The notes under the pieces: generated by a model
What the model was told of the DNA's origin: nothing
The model's database searches: none
Seen by the model: only the letters and a program-made list of their open reading frames with translations
Translations under genes and position numbers: made by a program
Part shown: one piece after another, positions 25,440 to 37,166 of the stretch
Layout of the letters: each line of letters opens with the position of its first letter
Position numbering within the stretch: the first letter of the stretch is position 1
DNA from: Branchiibius sp. NY16-3462-2
GTDB taxonomy: Bacteria; Actinomycetota; Actinomycetes; Actinomycetales; Dermatophilaceae
DNA: 64,000 nucleotides
Direction of reading: 5' to 3'
NCBI RefSeq assembly: GCF_001594145.1
Contig: NZ_LVCF01000043.1
Span: 124,001 to 188,000 of the forward strand

Positions 25440-26815
25440 CCCACCCCCTACCCGCCGGTTTCGTGTTCGGAGCGGCGACCGCGTCGTACCAGATCGAAGG
25501 GGCGGTGGCCGAGGGCGGACGGACACCGTCCATCTGGGACACGTTCAGTCATACGCCAGGTCGCACCTTCAACGGTGACACCGGCGACGTGGCCTGTGAT
25601 CACTACCATCGCTGGGCCGAGGACGTGGAGTTGCTGGACCAGTTAGGGGTAGACGCCTACCGCTTCTCGCTGGCCTGGCCGCGAATCCAGCCGGACGGCA
25701 CCGGCGTCGGTAACACCGCCGGTCTGGACTTCTATGACCGGTTGGTCGACGGGTTGCTTGATCGCGGCATCACCCCGGTTGTGACGCTGTACCACTGGGA
25801 TCTGCCCCAAGCGCTGGAAGACGCCGGCGGCTGGCGGATGCGCTCCACCGCAGAGCGATTCGCGCAGTACACGCAGATCGCCCACGATCGCCTCGGGGAT
25901 CGGGTGAAGGATTGGATCACCCTCAACGAGCCGTGGTGTTCCTCGATGCTCGGCTACGGCACCGGCCGGCACGCACCCGGGGCGAGGGAAGGTGACGGTG
26001 CACTCGCCGCGGCGTACCACCTGGCGCTCGGACACGGCCTCGCGACACAGGTGCTGCGCTCCGACGTGACCGCCCGGGTGGGGGTCACCCTCAACCTGCA
26101 GCCGGTCCAGCCGGCCAGCGATAGCGCCCAGGACCAAGCAGCGGCCGAGCGAGCCCTGATGAACTCCAACCTGCTGTTCACCGACCCGATCCTGGCGGGC
26201 CGCTATCCGGCCCTCGCACGCGAAACCTACGCTCCCATCACGGACTTCGGCTGGCTGCGCGATGAGGATCTGCCGGTGATCAGCGCACCCCTGGACTTCC
26301 TCGGAGTGAACAACTACTTCCCGAGCCGGGTCGAAGCGGTCGGCTATGACGAACCCGACCCGGCACGGCGGACCGCCACCGACCTCGGTATCCACGATGT
26401 CATCGACCCGCGCGGTGAGACCACGCAGATCGGCTGGCCCGTCGAGGCCGATGGATTGCGGCGGTTGCTGGTATGGCTGCGGGACAACTACCCGACGTTG
26501 CCGCCGATCTACATCACGGAGAACGGGCGGGCCTGCGATGACGTCATCGCACCGGACGGAAGCGTCGATGACCCTGATCGGGTGCGCTACCTACACGAGC
26601 ACCTCGACGCTGTCGCAGCGGCGGTCGCCGAGGGCGTCGACGTGCGCGGCTACTTCTGCTGGTCGCTGCTGGACAACTTCGAGTGGGCCGAGGGGTACCG
26701 GATGCGATTCGGGCTGGTCTACGTCGACTACCCGACGCAGCGCCGGATCCCGAAGACCAGTTTCCGCTGGTACCGCGACCTGATCGCGGCGCAACGAACG
26801 AGCGCCGTCGCCTGA
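25436..26815 (+). CDS. GH1 beta-glucosidase-type glycosidase
   Basis: 459 residues, the usual GH1 size. It starts at a GTG overlapping the GH5 stop. It opens with FVFGAATASYQIEGA, has the acid/base Glu165 in TLNEPW and the nucleophile Glu362 in YITENG, and ends with FCWSLLDNFEWAEGY and PKTSFRWYRD. There is no signal peptide: it is a cytoplasmic exo-acting beta-glycosidase that would finish degradation of the imported oligosaccharide. It is the last gene of the operon; its stop abuts the smc stop directly (TGATCA). Confidence 0.95.
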   Translation: MTHPLPAGFVFGAATASYQIEGAVAEGGRTPSIWDTFSHTPGRTFNGDTGDVACDHYHRWAEDVELLDQLGVDAYRFSLAWPRIQPDGTGVGNTAGLDFYDRLVDGLLDRGITPVVTLYHWDLPQALEDAGGWRMRSTAERFAQYTQIAHDRLGDRVKDWITLNEPWCSSMLGYGTGRHAPGAREGDGALAAAYHLALGHGLATQVLRSDVTARVGVTLNLQPVQPASDSAQDQAAAERALMNSNLLFTDPILAGRYPALARETYAPITDFGWLRDEDLPVISAPLDFLGVNNYFPSRVEAVGYDEPDPARRTATDLGIHDVIDPRGETTQIGWPVEADGLRRLLVWLRDNYPTLPPIYITENGRACDDVIAPDGSVDDPDRVRYLHEHLDAVAAAVAEGVDVRGYFCWSLLDNFEWAEGYRMRFGLVYVDYPTQRRIPKTSFRWYRDLIAAQRTSAVA

Positions 26816-29800
26816 TCAGGCGGGTTGTACGTCCCGGATCCGTTGCGACACAACGGTGGTCACACCATCCCCACGCATGGAGACACCGTAGAGCGCGTCG
26901 GCGACCTCCATCGTGCGCTTCTGGTGGGTGATCACGATCAGCTGGCTGGAGTCGCGCAGCTCCTCGAACAGCGTGATCAACCGGCCCAGGTTGGCGTCGT
27001 CCAGAGCGGCCTCGACCTCGTCCATGATGTAGAACGGGCTGGGCCGGGCCTTGAAGATCGATACCAGCAACGCCACTGCCACCAAGGAGCGTTCACCACC
27101 GGACAGCAGCGACAGCCGCTTGATCTTCTTGCCCGGCGGACGCGCCTCGACCTCGATGCCGGTGGTGAGCATGTCGTCCGGATCCGTCAGCACCAGGCGG
27201 CCCTCGCCACCGGGGAAGAGCCGGGAGAACACCCCCTCGAACTGCTCGGCGGTGTCGACGAAAGCATCCGCGAACGCCTGCTGCACCCGCTGGTCGACCT
27301 CGGCCACGATGTCCAGCAGGTCTGCCTTGGATTTCTTGAGGTCTTCCAGCTGCTCGGTGAGGAACTTGTGCCGCTCCTCCAGCGCCGCAAACTCCTCCAA
27401 CGCCAACGGATTGACCCGCCCCAGCTGCGACAGCCGCCGCTCCGCCGAGCGCAACCGCTGCTCCTGGGCGGCCCGCTCGAAGGGGATCGGCTCGGGCAGA
27501 TCATCGGCACCCTCGTCCGGTCCGGGGATGTGCGCGATGAGTTGGTGCGGGCCGAACTCCTCGACCAGCACGTCGGGTTCGATACCGAGCTCCTCAACGG
27601 CCCGCGTCTGCATCGCTTCGATCCGCAACCGCTGCTCGGCGCGCGCCACTTCGTCGCGGTGGACCGTGTCGGTCAACTCCCGCAGCTGGTCGCCGATCGC
27701 CGCGACGGCCGAGCGCTGCTCCCGCAGGGCGGTGTCCCGCACCGTGCGGGCGGCCTCTGCTTCCTCCCGTTGGATCTTCGCGACGGTCAGGACGGTGTCG
27801 ACCAGTCCCTTGGTCTGCCGGCACCCGTGCTGTACGGCGCGTGCCACGGTGGCCTGTGCCTCCCGTCGCGCTCTGGCCTGGCGGGCACGTTCGCGGGCAC
27901 GCAGTTCGGACTCGGCAGCGGCCTCCAGGCCATCGACGCGCTCCTTCAACGAACGCGCCTGCTCCTCACGGGTGCGCAGGTTCAGCCGTTGGTCGGTCTC
28001 GGCGGACCGTGCGGCAGCCGCCTCGACGGCCAACCGGTCGCGCTCGTCGGTGCTGGGTTCGGCCAGGTCATCGCCATCAGCCTGCGCATCGGCCAACCGC
28101 TGCTCCAGATCGGCCAACTCGGTGCGATGGGCGGTCACGGCCTCCTGCGCCTGGGTGCGGGACTGCTCCAACCGGGCGCGCTCCCCCGTCACGCCCCGAA
28201 TGACCTGTCCGAGCCGGCCGAGTTGCTCCGCGATGGCCGCCATGCGGGCATCGGACTCGCCGAGCCTGGAGAGGGCGGCCTCCGCTGCTTCGCTGTGCTC
28301 CTGGACCTTCGCACGCAGTCCCGTGCTGGCGAAGCGGGCCTGCTCAGCACGGGCAGTGGCCTCGTCCAGCGCCGTCTGTGTTTCGTCGACCGCTGCCTGG
28401 ATCTCCAGCAGACTCGGTGCACCGGCCGATCCGCCCCGGACGAACCGCCGGGCGAACACGTCCCCGTCCAGCGTCACAGCAGTCAGCGAGTCGTCCTGCC
28501 GCACAACAGCTTTCGCGACATCGACCGAATCCACCAGCACCACGTCGCGCAGCAACTGATCCACGACCCCCGCGACCTCCGGGGCAGCGGTCACCGCCGC
28601 GAGAGCGGGACGTGCGCCGTCGGGAAGGTGAGACGGGGCAGCCACGGTGGGGGTCGGCGTACCGGAAATCACCAATCCGGCGCTGCCGGCTTCCTCGCGA
28701 CGCAACCGCCCGACGGCCTGACCGGCGGTCTCCAGATCCGCGACGAGGATCGCGTCGGCGGCCCAGCCCAGAGCGGCAGCGATCGCCGCCTCGGAGCCGG
28801 ACTCGATGGTCAGTTGCTCGGACAACCGCCCGGCGATCCCGTCGGCGTCGTCCGCGGCGAGCAAGTGCGCGGCACCGTCGGTGCGTCGCAGACCGAGAGA
28901 CAGCGCATCCAGACGCGCCTGCAGGCTGGAGCGGTCCCGGTCAGCAGTGCGCTCGGCCTCGAGAGCTTCCTCCAGGGCCGCGGCCGCCTCGACCCGCTTG
29001 GCCTCGGCCGCCTCGTAGACAGTGTCCAGATCGGCCTCACCCTGCTCGTCGGCGGCGATGCCCGCCTCGAGTTCGGCGTACTCGCGCTCGGCGTCGGCGA
29101 GCCGTTGCGCGATGTCGGCCTCCGACGCGTCGAACCGGTCCAACTCCCCCTGTGCCGCATCGATCCGGCTGTGCCGGGCAGCAACCTGACCCTCGAGTTT
29201 CGCCAAACCTTCGCGACGGTCGGCGATCGCCCGGGCGACCCGCTGCAGCCGCTGCTGCTCCTCCTGGTGCGCCTGCTCCAGATCGGTGCGGCGTTGCACC
29301 GCCGCTTCCAAGGCCGCTGCCGCGCGGTCGATCTCACCACCGAGACGCTCGTGGTCCTCACGCAACCGGGCGGCCTGCTCACGCAACTTCTCCGGATCAC
29401 GACCGGAGGACTGCTGTTCGCTGGCCTCGTGCTCGGCCAGGAGCCGCACCCGCTCTGCGGCCAGCGAACCGGTCGCGGCGACGCGCTCGGCCAGGGCGTT
29501 CGCGGCGTACCACCGGGCGGCTGCCTGATCCACGGCGGGCGCCTGCTGGGCCGCTTCAGCCTCCAACGCCTCGAGGCGTCCCTTGGCCGTGACCAGTTGC
29601 GCCTCGACCGCGTGCTGACGCTGCAACACCGCCTGCTCGTCGGCCACCTCCTGCTCCAGGGTGCTGGTCAACTGGACCAGATCATCGGCAAGCAGCCGCA
29701 GCCGGGCGTCCCGGACCTCCGCCTGGATGGTCGCTGCCCGGCGCGCGGTCTGCGCCTGGCGACCCAGCGGCCCCAACTGACGGCGGATCTCGGCGGTCAG

Positions 29801-30379
29801 ATCGGTAGCGCGGGCCAGGTTGGTTTCCATCGCATCGAGTTTGCGCAGGGCCCGCTCTTTGCGCTTGCGGTGCTTGAGCACCCCGGCGGCTTCTTCGATG
29901 AAACCGCGCCGCTCCTCCGGGGTGGCCCGCAGCACGGCATCCAGCTGCCCCTGCCCGACGATGACGTGCATCTCCCGGCCGATACCGGAGTCGGACAGCA
30001 GTTCCTGGATGTCCAGCAGCCGGCAGGAGGTGCCGTTGATCGCGTAGTCCGAGCCGCCACCCTTGAACATCGTCCGGGTGATGGTCACCTCGGTGTAGTC
30101 GATGGGCAGCGCACCATCGGAGTTGTCGATGGTCAGCGACACCTCTGCCCGGCCCAGCGCAGCCCGGCCCGGGGTTCCGGCGAAGATGACATCCTCCATC
30201 TTGCCGCCGCGCAGACTCTTGGCGCCCTGCTCACCCATGACCCAGGCCAGGGCATCGACGACGTTGGACTTGCCGGAGCCGTTGGGGCCCACGATGCAGG
30301 TGATACCCGGCTCAAGGCGCATCGAGGTCGCCGAGGCGAACGATTTGAAGCCCTTCAGGGTCAGGTTCTTGACGTACAA
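26816..30379 (-). CDS. smc: Chromosome segregation ATPase SMC
   Basis: Structural maintenance of chromosomes protein that organises and segregates DNA with ScpAB. 1187 residues: N-terminal head with Walker A GPNGSGKSN near residue 33, long coiled coils rich in Gln/Glu/Arg, a hinge near residues 490-660, and a C-terminal head with LSGGERSLVAVALL and Walker B FYIMDEVEAALDD. The start appears to be a TTG at 30379 (LYVKNLTLKGFKSF), with no clear ribosome binding site. The family normally starts at this place, so the position is right even if the codon is unusual. A very long frame on the other strand is composition-driven and not a gene. Confidence 0.97.
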   Translation of the reverse strand: MYVKNLTLKGFKSFASATSMRLEPGITCIVGPNGSGKSNVVDALAWVMGEQGAKSLRGGKMEDVIFAGTPGRAALGRAEVSLTIDNSDGALPIDYTEVTITRTMFKGGGSDYAINGTSCRLLDIQELLSDSGIGREMHVIVGQGQLDAVLRATPEERRGFIEEAAGVLKHRKRKERALRKLDAMETNLARATDLTAEIRRQLGPLGRQAQTARRAATIQAEVRDARLRLLADDLVQLTSTLEQEVADEQAVLQRQHAVEAQLVTAKGRLEALEAEAAQQAPAVDQAAARWYAANALAERVAATGSLAAERVRLLAEHEASEQQSSGRDPEKLREQAARLREDHERLGGEIDRAAAALEAAVQRRTDLEQAHQEEQQRLQRVARAIADRREGLAKLEGQVAARHSRIDAAQGELDRFDASEADIAQRLADAEREYAELEAGIAADEQGEADLDTVYEAAEAKRVEAAAALEEALEAERTADRDRSSLQARLDALSLGLRRTDGAAHLLAADDADGIAGRLSEQLTIESGSEAAIAAALGWAADAILVADLETAGQAVGRLRREEAGSAGLVISGTPTPTVAAPSHLPDGARPALAAVTAAPEVAGVVDQLLRDVVLVDSVDVAKAVVRQDDSLTAVTLDGDVFARRFVRGGSAGAPSLLEIQAAVDETQTALDEATARAEQARFASTGLRAKVQEHSEAAEAALSRLGESDARMAAIAEQLGRLGQVIRGVTGERARLEQSRTQAQEAVTAHRTELADLEQRLADAQADGDDLAEPSTDERDRLAVEAAAARSAETDQRLNLRTREEQARSLKERVDGLEAAAESELRARERARQARARREAQATVARAVQHGCRQTKGLVDTVLTVAKIQREEAEAARTVRDTALREQRSAVAAIGDQLRELTDTVHRDEVARAEQRLRIEAMQTRAVEELGIEPDVLVEEFGPHQLIAHIPGPDEGADDLPEPIPFERAAQEQRLRSAERRLSQLGRVNPLALEEFAALEERHKFLTEQLEDLKKSKADLLDIVAEVDQRVQQAFADAFVDTAEQFEGVFSRLFPGGEGRLVLTDPDDMLTTGIEVEARPPGKKIKRLSLLSGGERSLVAVALLVSIFKARPSPFYIMDEVEAALDDANLGRLITLFEELRDSSQLIVITHQKRTMEVADALYGVSMRGDGVTTVVSQRIRDVQPA

Positions 30380-30508
30380 CGACAGCCCGTCTCGTGCGAT
30401 GGCGACAATCCTTCGGGGTGAGCCTAATGCGGGCAGGGCCCGGCAGCGGTGACCGACCGGCCGAAAACGATGCGGAGGCTGTCACCGGTTCCGAGTACGG
30501 TTGTCTGC

Positions 30509-32113
30509 ATGTCTGAAGCCCCCTCCTCCGTCACCCCGGGCGCTCCGCACGAGTATCCCGAGAAGATCGACGCCGCCGTCCTGAAGATCGCCGGCGTCGT
30601 CGTCCTGGGCGCGATCATGTCGATCCTCGACATCACCGTCGTCAACGTCGCCCTGCCGACCTTCCAGAAGGACCTGCAGGTCGCCGATTACTCCACCGTC
30701 GCGTGGACCGTCACCGCCTACACCCTGGCGCTGGCGACCGTCATCCCGCTGACCGGTTGGGCAGCCGACCGGTTCGGCACCAAACGCCTCTACATGATGG
30801 CGATCCTGCTCTTCACCCTTGGTTCGGTGCTGTGCGCCGCCGCCGACAGCATCGGCATGCTGATCGCGTTCCGCGTGGTGCAGGGCCTGGGCGGCGGCAT
30901 GCTGATGCCGCTGGGCATGACGATCATGACCCGCGCCGCCGGACCACAACGGATGGGCCGGCTGATGGCCATCCTGGGTGTGCCGATGCTGCTCGGGCCG
31001 ATCCTCGGCCCGATCATCGGTGGGTACCTGATCGAGCACGCCAGCTGGCACTGGATCTTCCTGATCAACCTGCCGCTGGGGCTGATCGCTCTGGTCTACG
31101 CCTGGTTCATCCTGCCCAAGGACAACCCGACCCCGAGCGAATCCTTCGACTTCATCGGCATGTTGCTGATGTCCCCCGGGTTGGCTCTGTTCCTGTACGG
31201 CGTGTCCTCCATCCCCGAGGCCGGCAGCGTGGCGTCGGCGAAGGTGCTGATCCCTGGCCTCATCGGCCTGGCGCTGGTGATCGCCTTCGTCTTCTACTCG
31301 TTCAAACCCCGACACCCGTTGCTGGATCTGCGTCTGTTCAGGAACTTCAACCTGTCGATCTCCGTGATCACGATGTTCCTGTTCGCGGCCGCCTTCTTCG
31401 GCGGACTGCTGCTGGTTCCGACCTACTTCCAGCAGGTGCGCGGCGAGTCCGCGTTGCAGTCCGGTCTGCTGGTCGCGCCGCAGGGTCTGGGCGCCATGCT
31501 GACGATGCCCCTCGCCGGAGCGCTGGCCGACAAGTTCCCCGTCGGACGCATCGTGCCGGTCGGACTGGCGATCATCGTGGCCGGCATGTTCGGCCTGACC
31601 CGTATCCAGGCCGACACCAGCTACGGCTACCTGATCGCGGTGCTGTTCGTGATGGGTCTGGGAATGGGCGCCACCATGATGCCGCTGATGACCGCGGCCC
31701 TGCGCACGCTCAACGGGCATGAGATCGCTCGCGGCTCGACCCTGCTGAACATCACTCAGCAGATCGCGAGTTCGGTTGGTGTTGCGGTGATCTCGGTGGT
31801 CCTGACCAACCAGTACAAAGCCAGCCCGGCGGTGACCGCGGGACAGGCCGCGCAGTTGGCGCAGGAGCAGGGCAAGCCGGTGCCGACCGACATCCAGCAG
31901 TACATCGCCAGCTTCGGCAAGACCGCCCAGGAAGCGATGACCAACTTCACGAACCTGGTGCACAAGGACATGGCGCACGCCTTCGCGGTCAGTTTCATGG
32001 TGGCGTTCTCGCTGTGTGCACTGACCTTCCTGGTGTCACTCTTCCTGCCCAAGAAGCACGAGGAGAGTCACCTGCTGGACGACGAGGGTGTCCCACCGGT
32101 CATGGTGCACTGA
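30509..32113 (+). CDS. MFS multidrug exporter, DHA2 (EmrB/QacA) family
   Basis: 534 residues with about 14 membrane segments. DHA2 motifs: LDITVVNVALPTFQKDL in the first segment, LTGWAADRFGTKRLYM (motif A), RVVQGLGGGMLMPLGM (motif C region), and PTYFQQVRGESALQSG. It should export drugs or metabolites using the proton gradient. I chose the ATG at 30509; an in-frame GTG at 30449 would add 20 unlikely residues. It diverges from smc and ends at a strong hairpin. No dedicated regulator lies beside it. Confidence 0.92.
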   Translation: MSEAPSSVTPGAPHEYPEKIDAAVLKIAGVVVLGAIMSILDITVVNVALPTFQKDLQVADYSTVAWTVTAYTLALATVIPLTGWAADRFGTKRLYMMAILLFTLGSVLCAAADSIGMLIAFRVVQGLGGGMLMPLGMTIMTRAAGPQRMGRLMAILGVPMLLGPILGPIIGGYLIEHASWHWIFLINLPLGLIALVYAWFILPKDNPTPSESFDFIGMLLMSPGLALFLYGVSSIPEAGSVASAKVLIPGLIGLALVIAFVFYSFKPRHPLLDLRLFRNFNLSISVITMFLFAAAFFGGLLLVPTYFQQVRGESALQSGLLVAPQGLGAMLTMPLAGALADKFPVGRIVPVGLAIIVAGMFGLTRIQADTSYGYLIAVLFVMGLGMGATMMPLMTAALRTLNGHEIARGSTLLNITQQIASSVGVAVISVVLTNQYKASPAVTAGQAAQLAQEQGKPVPTDIQQYIASFGKTAQEAMTNFTNLVHKDMAHAFAVSFMVAFSLCALTFLVSLFLPKKHEESHLLDDEGVPPVMVH

Positions 32114-32127
32114 CACCGCCAGCAAAC

Positions 32128-32167
32128 GCAGACGCCCGCATCCGGACTTCCGGATGCGGGCGTCTGC
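32128..32167. terminator. Bidirectional hairpin terminator
   Basis: Perfect 18-base stem (GCAGACGCCCGCATCCGG at 32128-32145, complement at 32150-32167) with a four-base loop, 14 bases after the MFS stop and 9 bases before the end of the convergent nitroreductase gene. It serves both. Confidence 0.88.
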
Positions 32168-32176
32168 CGTTGCGCC

Positions 32177-32809
32177 CTACCAGCCGTTGACGCCGACGAT
32201 CTCGGTGACGGGCGGCCGCTTGGCCGGTTTGAAGTCGGTGCCGATCGTGTAGGCCACCGGGATCAGCGCGGTCTGGGTCCACCCATCGGGGATTCCGAGG
32301 GCCCGGGCGACGACCTGCTCACCGTCGTCGACCAGGTGCAAGGTGGTGTAGACCGAACCGAGTCCGCGGGCCCGCAACGCCAGCATCATCGACCAGGTGG
32401 CCGGGATGATCGAGCCGAAGTAGGAGGCCATCGCCGCGAGCGGCAGCGACTCGGGCCGGCCCTGCTGGCACGGGATCACCATCGCCGGCACCCGTTCCAG
32501 GTTGTCGCGCAGGTAGTCCGAACTGGAGCGCACCCGCCCGGTCTGGTCGTCGGTCGGCGTGGCTGCCCGAGAGGCAAAGTAGGACTGCGATACCCGGCGG
32601 TAGGTATCGGCGATCAGTTGCCGCTGCGCGGGGTCGGTGACCACCACGAAGCGCCACCCCTGCCGGTTGCCACCGGTCGGCGCCTGCTGGGCAAGATCGA
32701 TGCACTCCAGCAGGACGTCGAGGTCCACGGGTCGCTCGAGGTCGAGGCGTTTGCGGACCGCCCGCGTCGTCGAGAGCAACTCGTCGGTCTGGGCCAGATC
32801 GAAGACCAC
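32177..32809 (-). CDS. Nitroreductase-family flavoprotein
   Basis: 210 residues, GTG start. FMN-dependent nitroreductase fold: TTRAVRKRLDLERP for the phosphate-binding region, DLAQQAPTGGNRQGWRFVVV for the FMN site, and GLGSVYTTLHLV and IPVAYTIGTDF later. It would reduce nitro compounds or quinones with NAD(P)H. It begins one base after map and is probably its operon partner. Confidence 0.88.
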   Translation of the reverse strand: MVFDLAQTDELLSTTRAVRKRLDLERPVDLDVLLECIDLAQQAPTGGNRQGWRFVVVTDPAQRQLIADTYRRVSQSYFASRAATPTDDQTGRVRSSSDYLRDNLERVPAMVIPCQQGRPESLPLAAMASYFGSIIPATWSMMLALRARGLGSVYTTLHLVDDGEQVVARALGIPDGWTQTALIPVAYTIGTDFKPAKRPPVTEIVGVNGW

Positions 32810-32810
32810 G

Positions 32811-33574
32811 TCAGTCCCTCGCGGTCAGGATCAACGGGCCGTCAGCGGTCACGGCGATGGTGTGCTCGCTGTGCGCACCCCGGGACCCGTCCTTGCTGCG
32901 CAGCGTCCAGCCGTCCTTGTCGGTGTAGATCTGGTCGGTGCCCTCCATCAGCCAGGGTTCGATCGCGATCACCAGACCCGGCTGCAGTTTGAGTCCCCGC
33001 CCGGCCTTGCCGTCGTTGGGCACGTGCGGGTCACCGTGCATCGTGCGGCCCACCCCGTGTCCGCCGAACTGGGTGTTGATCCGGTACCCAGCCGCCCGGC
33101 TGACCTCAGCGATCGCCGCGGAGATGTCGCCGAGGCGGTTTCCGGCTTGGGCCGCCTCGATGCCGGCGGTGAGAGCCCGCTGAGTGGTGTCGATGATCTT
33201 GAGGTCCTCCGGCCGGGCGTTGCCGACGACGACCGAGAGCGCCGAGTCCGCAACCCAGCCCTCAACCGAGGCCGCGAAGTCGACCGACAGCAGATCCCCG
33301 TCGCGGAGCCGGTAGGAGTGCGGAAGTCCATGCAGCACAGCGTCATTCACACTCGTGCACAAGACCTTGCCGAACGGCATGGCCCCGAAGCTGGGGTGGT
33401 AGTCGATGTAGCACGACTCCGCTCCGGCCTCCCGGATCATGTCGTGCGCCAGGGCATCCAGCTCCAGCAGGTTGACCCCGACGGCGGCAGCCTCACCCAG
33501 CGCGGTGATCACCGACGCGACGAAATGTCCCGCCGGCTTCATCTGCTCGATCTGGGCGGGCGACTTGAGTTCGA

Positions 33575-33578
<4 letters not shown>
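32811..33578 (-). CDS. map: Methionine aminopeptidase
   Basis: Removes the N-terminal Met from nascent proteins. 255 residues. All five metal ligands can be placed: Asp in LLSVDFAASVEG, Asp in VADSALSVVVG, His in GHGVGRTMHG, Glu in AIEPWLMEG and Glu in HSEHTIAV. The ATG at 33578 overlaps the upstream M3 peptidase stop (ATGA). A TTG start at 33590 is less likely. A second copy usually lies in the ribosomal protein region of actinobacteria, so this is probably a paralogue. Confidence 0.93.
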
Positions 33579-35499
<1,921 letters not shown>

Positions 35500-35503
<4 letters not shown>

Positions 35504-36396
35504 GGGCCGACTCTAATCCGGGTGGCTGAACCCGCCGAGCGCGGGCGAGGCTGGCATTTCGGGCAGAAATGGCTCGAGCGGTTCATAAAGGACTCGCGGA
35601 CGATCATGGTCCCGCACCGGGCGCAGGGCCGGCCCTGCTGGCCGTAGGCGTGCAGCGACCGGTCGAAGTAGCCGCTCGCCCCGTTCACATTGACGTAGAG
35701 GGCATCGAAACTCGTCCCGCCCTGGGCCAGCGCCGCGTTCATCACGCCGGACGCCGCATCGAGCACCTCGGCCACCTTCGAGGCAGGCAACCGGTCGGTG
35801 GCCCGCAACCCGTTCAGCCGGGCTGACCACAGCGCCTCGTCGGCGTAGATGTTGCCGATGCCGGACACCAGCGACTGATCCAGGAGTGCCCGTTTGATCT
35901 GGGTACGCCGCCGTCGAATGGCCGTAACCGTTGCGCGCTGGTCAAATTCGCGTTCCAACGGGTCGGCCGCAATGTGTGCGACCGGCTCCGGCACCGGCCT
36001 GCCGTCGACCTGCGAGGCCACCACGGGCGTCAGCTGCAACCCGCCGAACGTGCGCTGGTCGACGAACCGCAACTGCTGACCGCCCGAGAGGTCGAAGACG
36101 GCGTGGGCGTGCTTCTCCAGCGGAGCATCCGGCTCCTCAACGAGGAGCTGACCGCTCATACCGAGGTGGACGACCAGCGCCTCGTCCCCGTCGTCGAGAG
36201 TGAGCCACAGGTACTTGCCGCGGCGCTGCGCTGACGCGACCGATCGGTCGGTGAGGCGGTCGGACAGGTCCGCGGGACCGGCCAGGTGCCGACGTGCTGT
36301 GCGTACGCCGCTCACCTGCGCCCGCGTGAACCGCTGGCCGACCACGTGGTCGGCCACGCCACGGCGTACGACCTCGACCTCGGGAAGCTCAGGCAC
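35500..36396 (-). CDS. mutM: Formamidopyrimidine-DNA glycosylase
   Basis: Base-excision repair enzyme that removes 8-oxoguanine and cleaves the strand. 298 residues. It starts MPELPEVEVVRRG, with Pro1/Glu2 catalytic after Met removal, has the GIGNIYADEALW helix-two-turn-helix, and a C-terminal zinc finger with four Cys (CARCGTMIV, HFCPKC). It overlaps rnc by eight bases. In most actinobacteria smc follows directly; here it is separated by the peptidase, map, nitroreductase and MFS genes. Confidence 0.96.
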
Positions 36397-37150
36397 GCGG
36401 AAGGTCGGGCACCGGTCGCTGCGACATCTCCCGCCAGGCGATCTCGGCGACCTTCTGCTCAGCGGTCTTCTTGTTGCGTCCTACACCCGCGCCGAAGGTC
36501 TCCTCCCCCACGACCACGGTCGCCGTGAAGACCTTGTCGTGGTCCGGCCCTTCCTCGGTGACGAGGTACCGCGGCGCGGGCACATCGAAGGCGACGCACA
36601 ACTCCTGCAGGGAGGTCTTCCAGTCCAGCCCGGGGCCCAGCTCGAGGGAGCCTTCGAAAAGGTCCCCGAAGGTCGCCAGGATGAATCGCTGAGCCGCGGG
36701 CAGACCGCCGCACAGGTAGACCGTGCCGATGATCGCCTCCATGGCGTCCGCGAGGATCGAATCCTTGTCCCGGCCGCCACTGCCCAGTTCGCCCTTGCCC
36801 AACAGGACGTAGGCGCCGAGGCCGATGCTGCGGGCCACCTGCGCGCAGGCACGAGCGTTGACGATCGACGCTTTGATCGGCGTCAGCTGGCCCTCGGTCA
36901 GGTCCGGGTGGCGGCGGTACAACTCGTCCGTGACGACCAACCCGAGGACCGAGTCACCGAGCAGTTCCTGGCGCTCGTTATGCGGCAGCACCGCATTGCC
37001 CTGGCCCTTCTCGTAGGCGTAGGAGCGGTGCGTGACGGCACGCAAGAGCAGCGGTACGTCGATCGACGTACCGCTGAGCTCATGCAGGGTTCCGGCGAGT
37101 TCCTCGACCGGTCGGGCGGTCGGGTCCCGCCGCGCTCGTTGGGTGCTCAC
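36389..37150 (-). CDS. rnc: Ribonuclease III
   Basis: Cleaves double-stranded RNA in rRNA processing. About 253 residues. The catalytic signature reads NERQELLGDSVL (usually NERLEFLGDSVL), so two non-catalytic residues differ while Glu and Asp remain. The second metal site is in DAMEAIIGTVYL. The C-terminal double-stranded RNA-binding domain ends GVGRNKKTAEQKVAEIAW. The GTG at 37150, close after rpmF, is provisional because a ribosome binding site is not clear. The frame is open further to 37222. Confidence 0.94.
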   Translation of the reverse strand: MSTQRARRDPTARPVEELAGTLHELSGTSIDVPLLLRAVTHRSYAYEKGQGNAVLPHNERQELLGDSVLGLVVTDELYRRHPDLTEGQLTPIKASIVNARACAQVARSIGLGAYVLLGKGELGSGGRDKDSILADAMEAIIGTVYLCGGLPAAQRFILATFGDLFEGSLELGPGLDWKTSLQELCVAFDVPAPRYLVTEEGPDHDKVFTATVVVGEETFGAGVGRNKKTAEQKVAEIAWREMSQRPVPDLPRA

Positions 37151-37166
37151 GCCCTGGTCGGGCGTG

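Noticed and set aside
26825..30421. A frame of nearly 1200 codons on the strand opposite smc
   Set aside because: It exists because GC-rich codons avoid stops in the complementary frame. Its composition (Arg, Gly, Leu, Gln) matches no family, and the smc motifs on the other strand are unambiguous.
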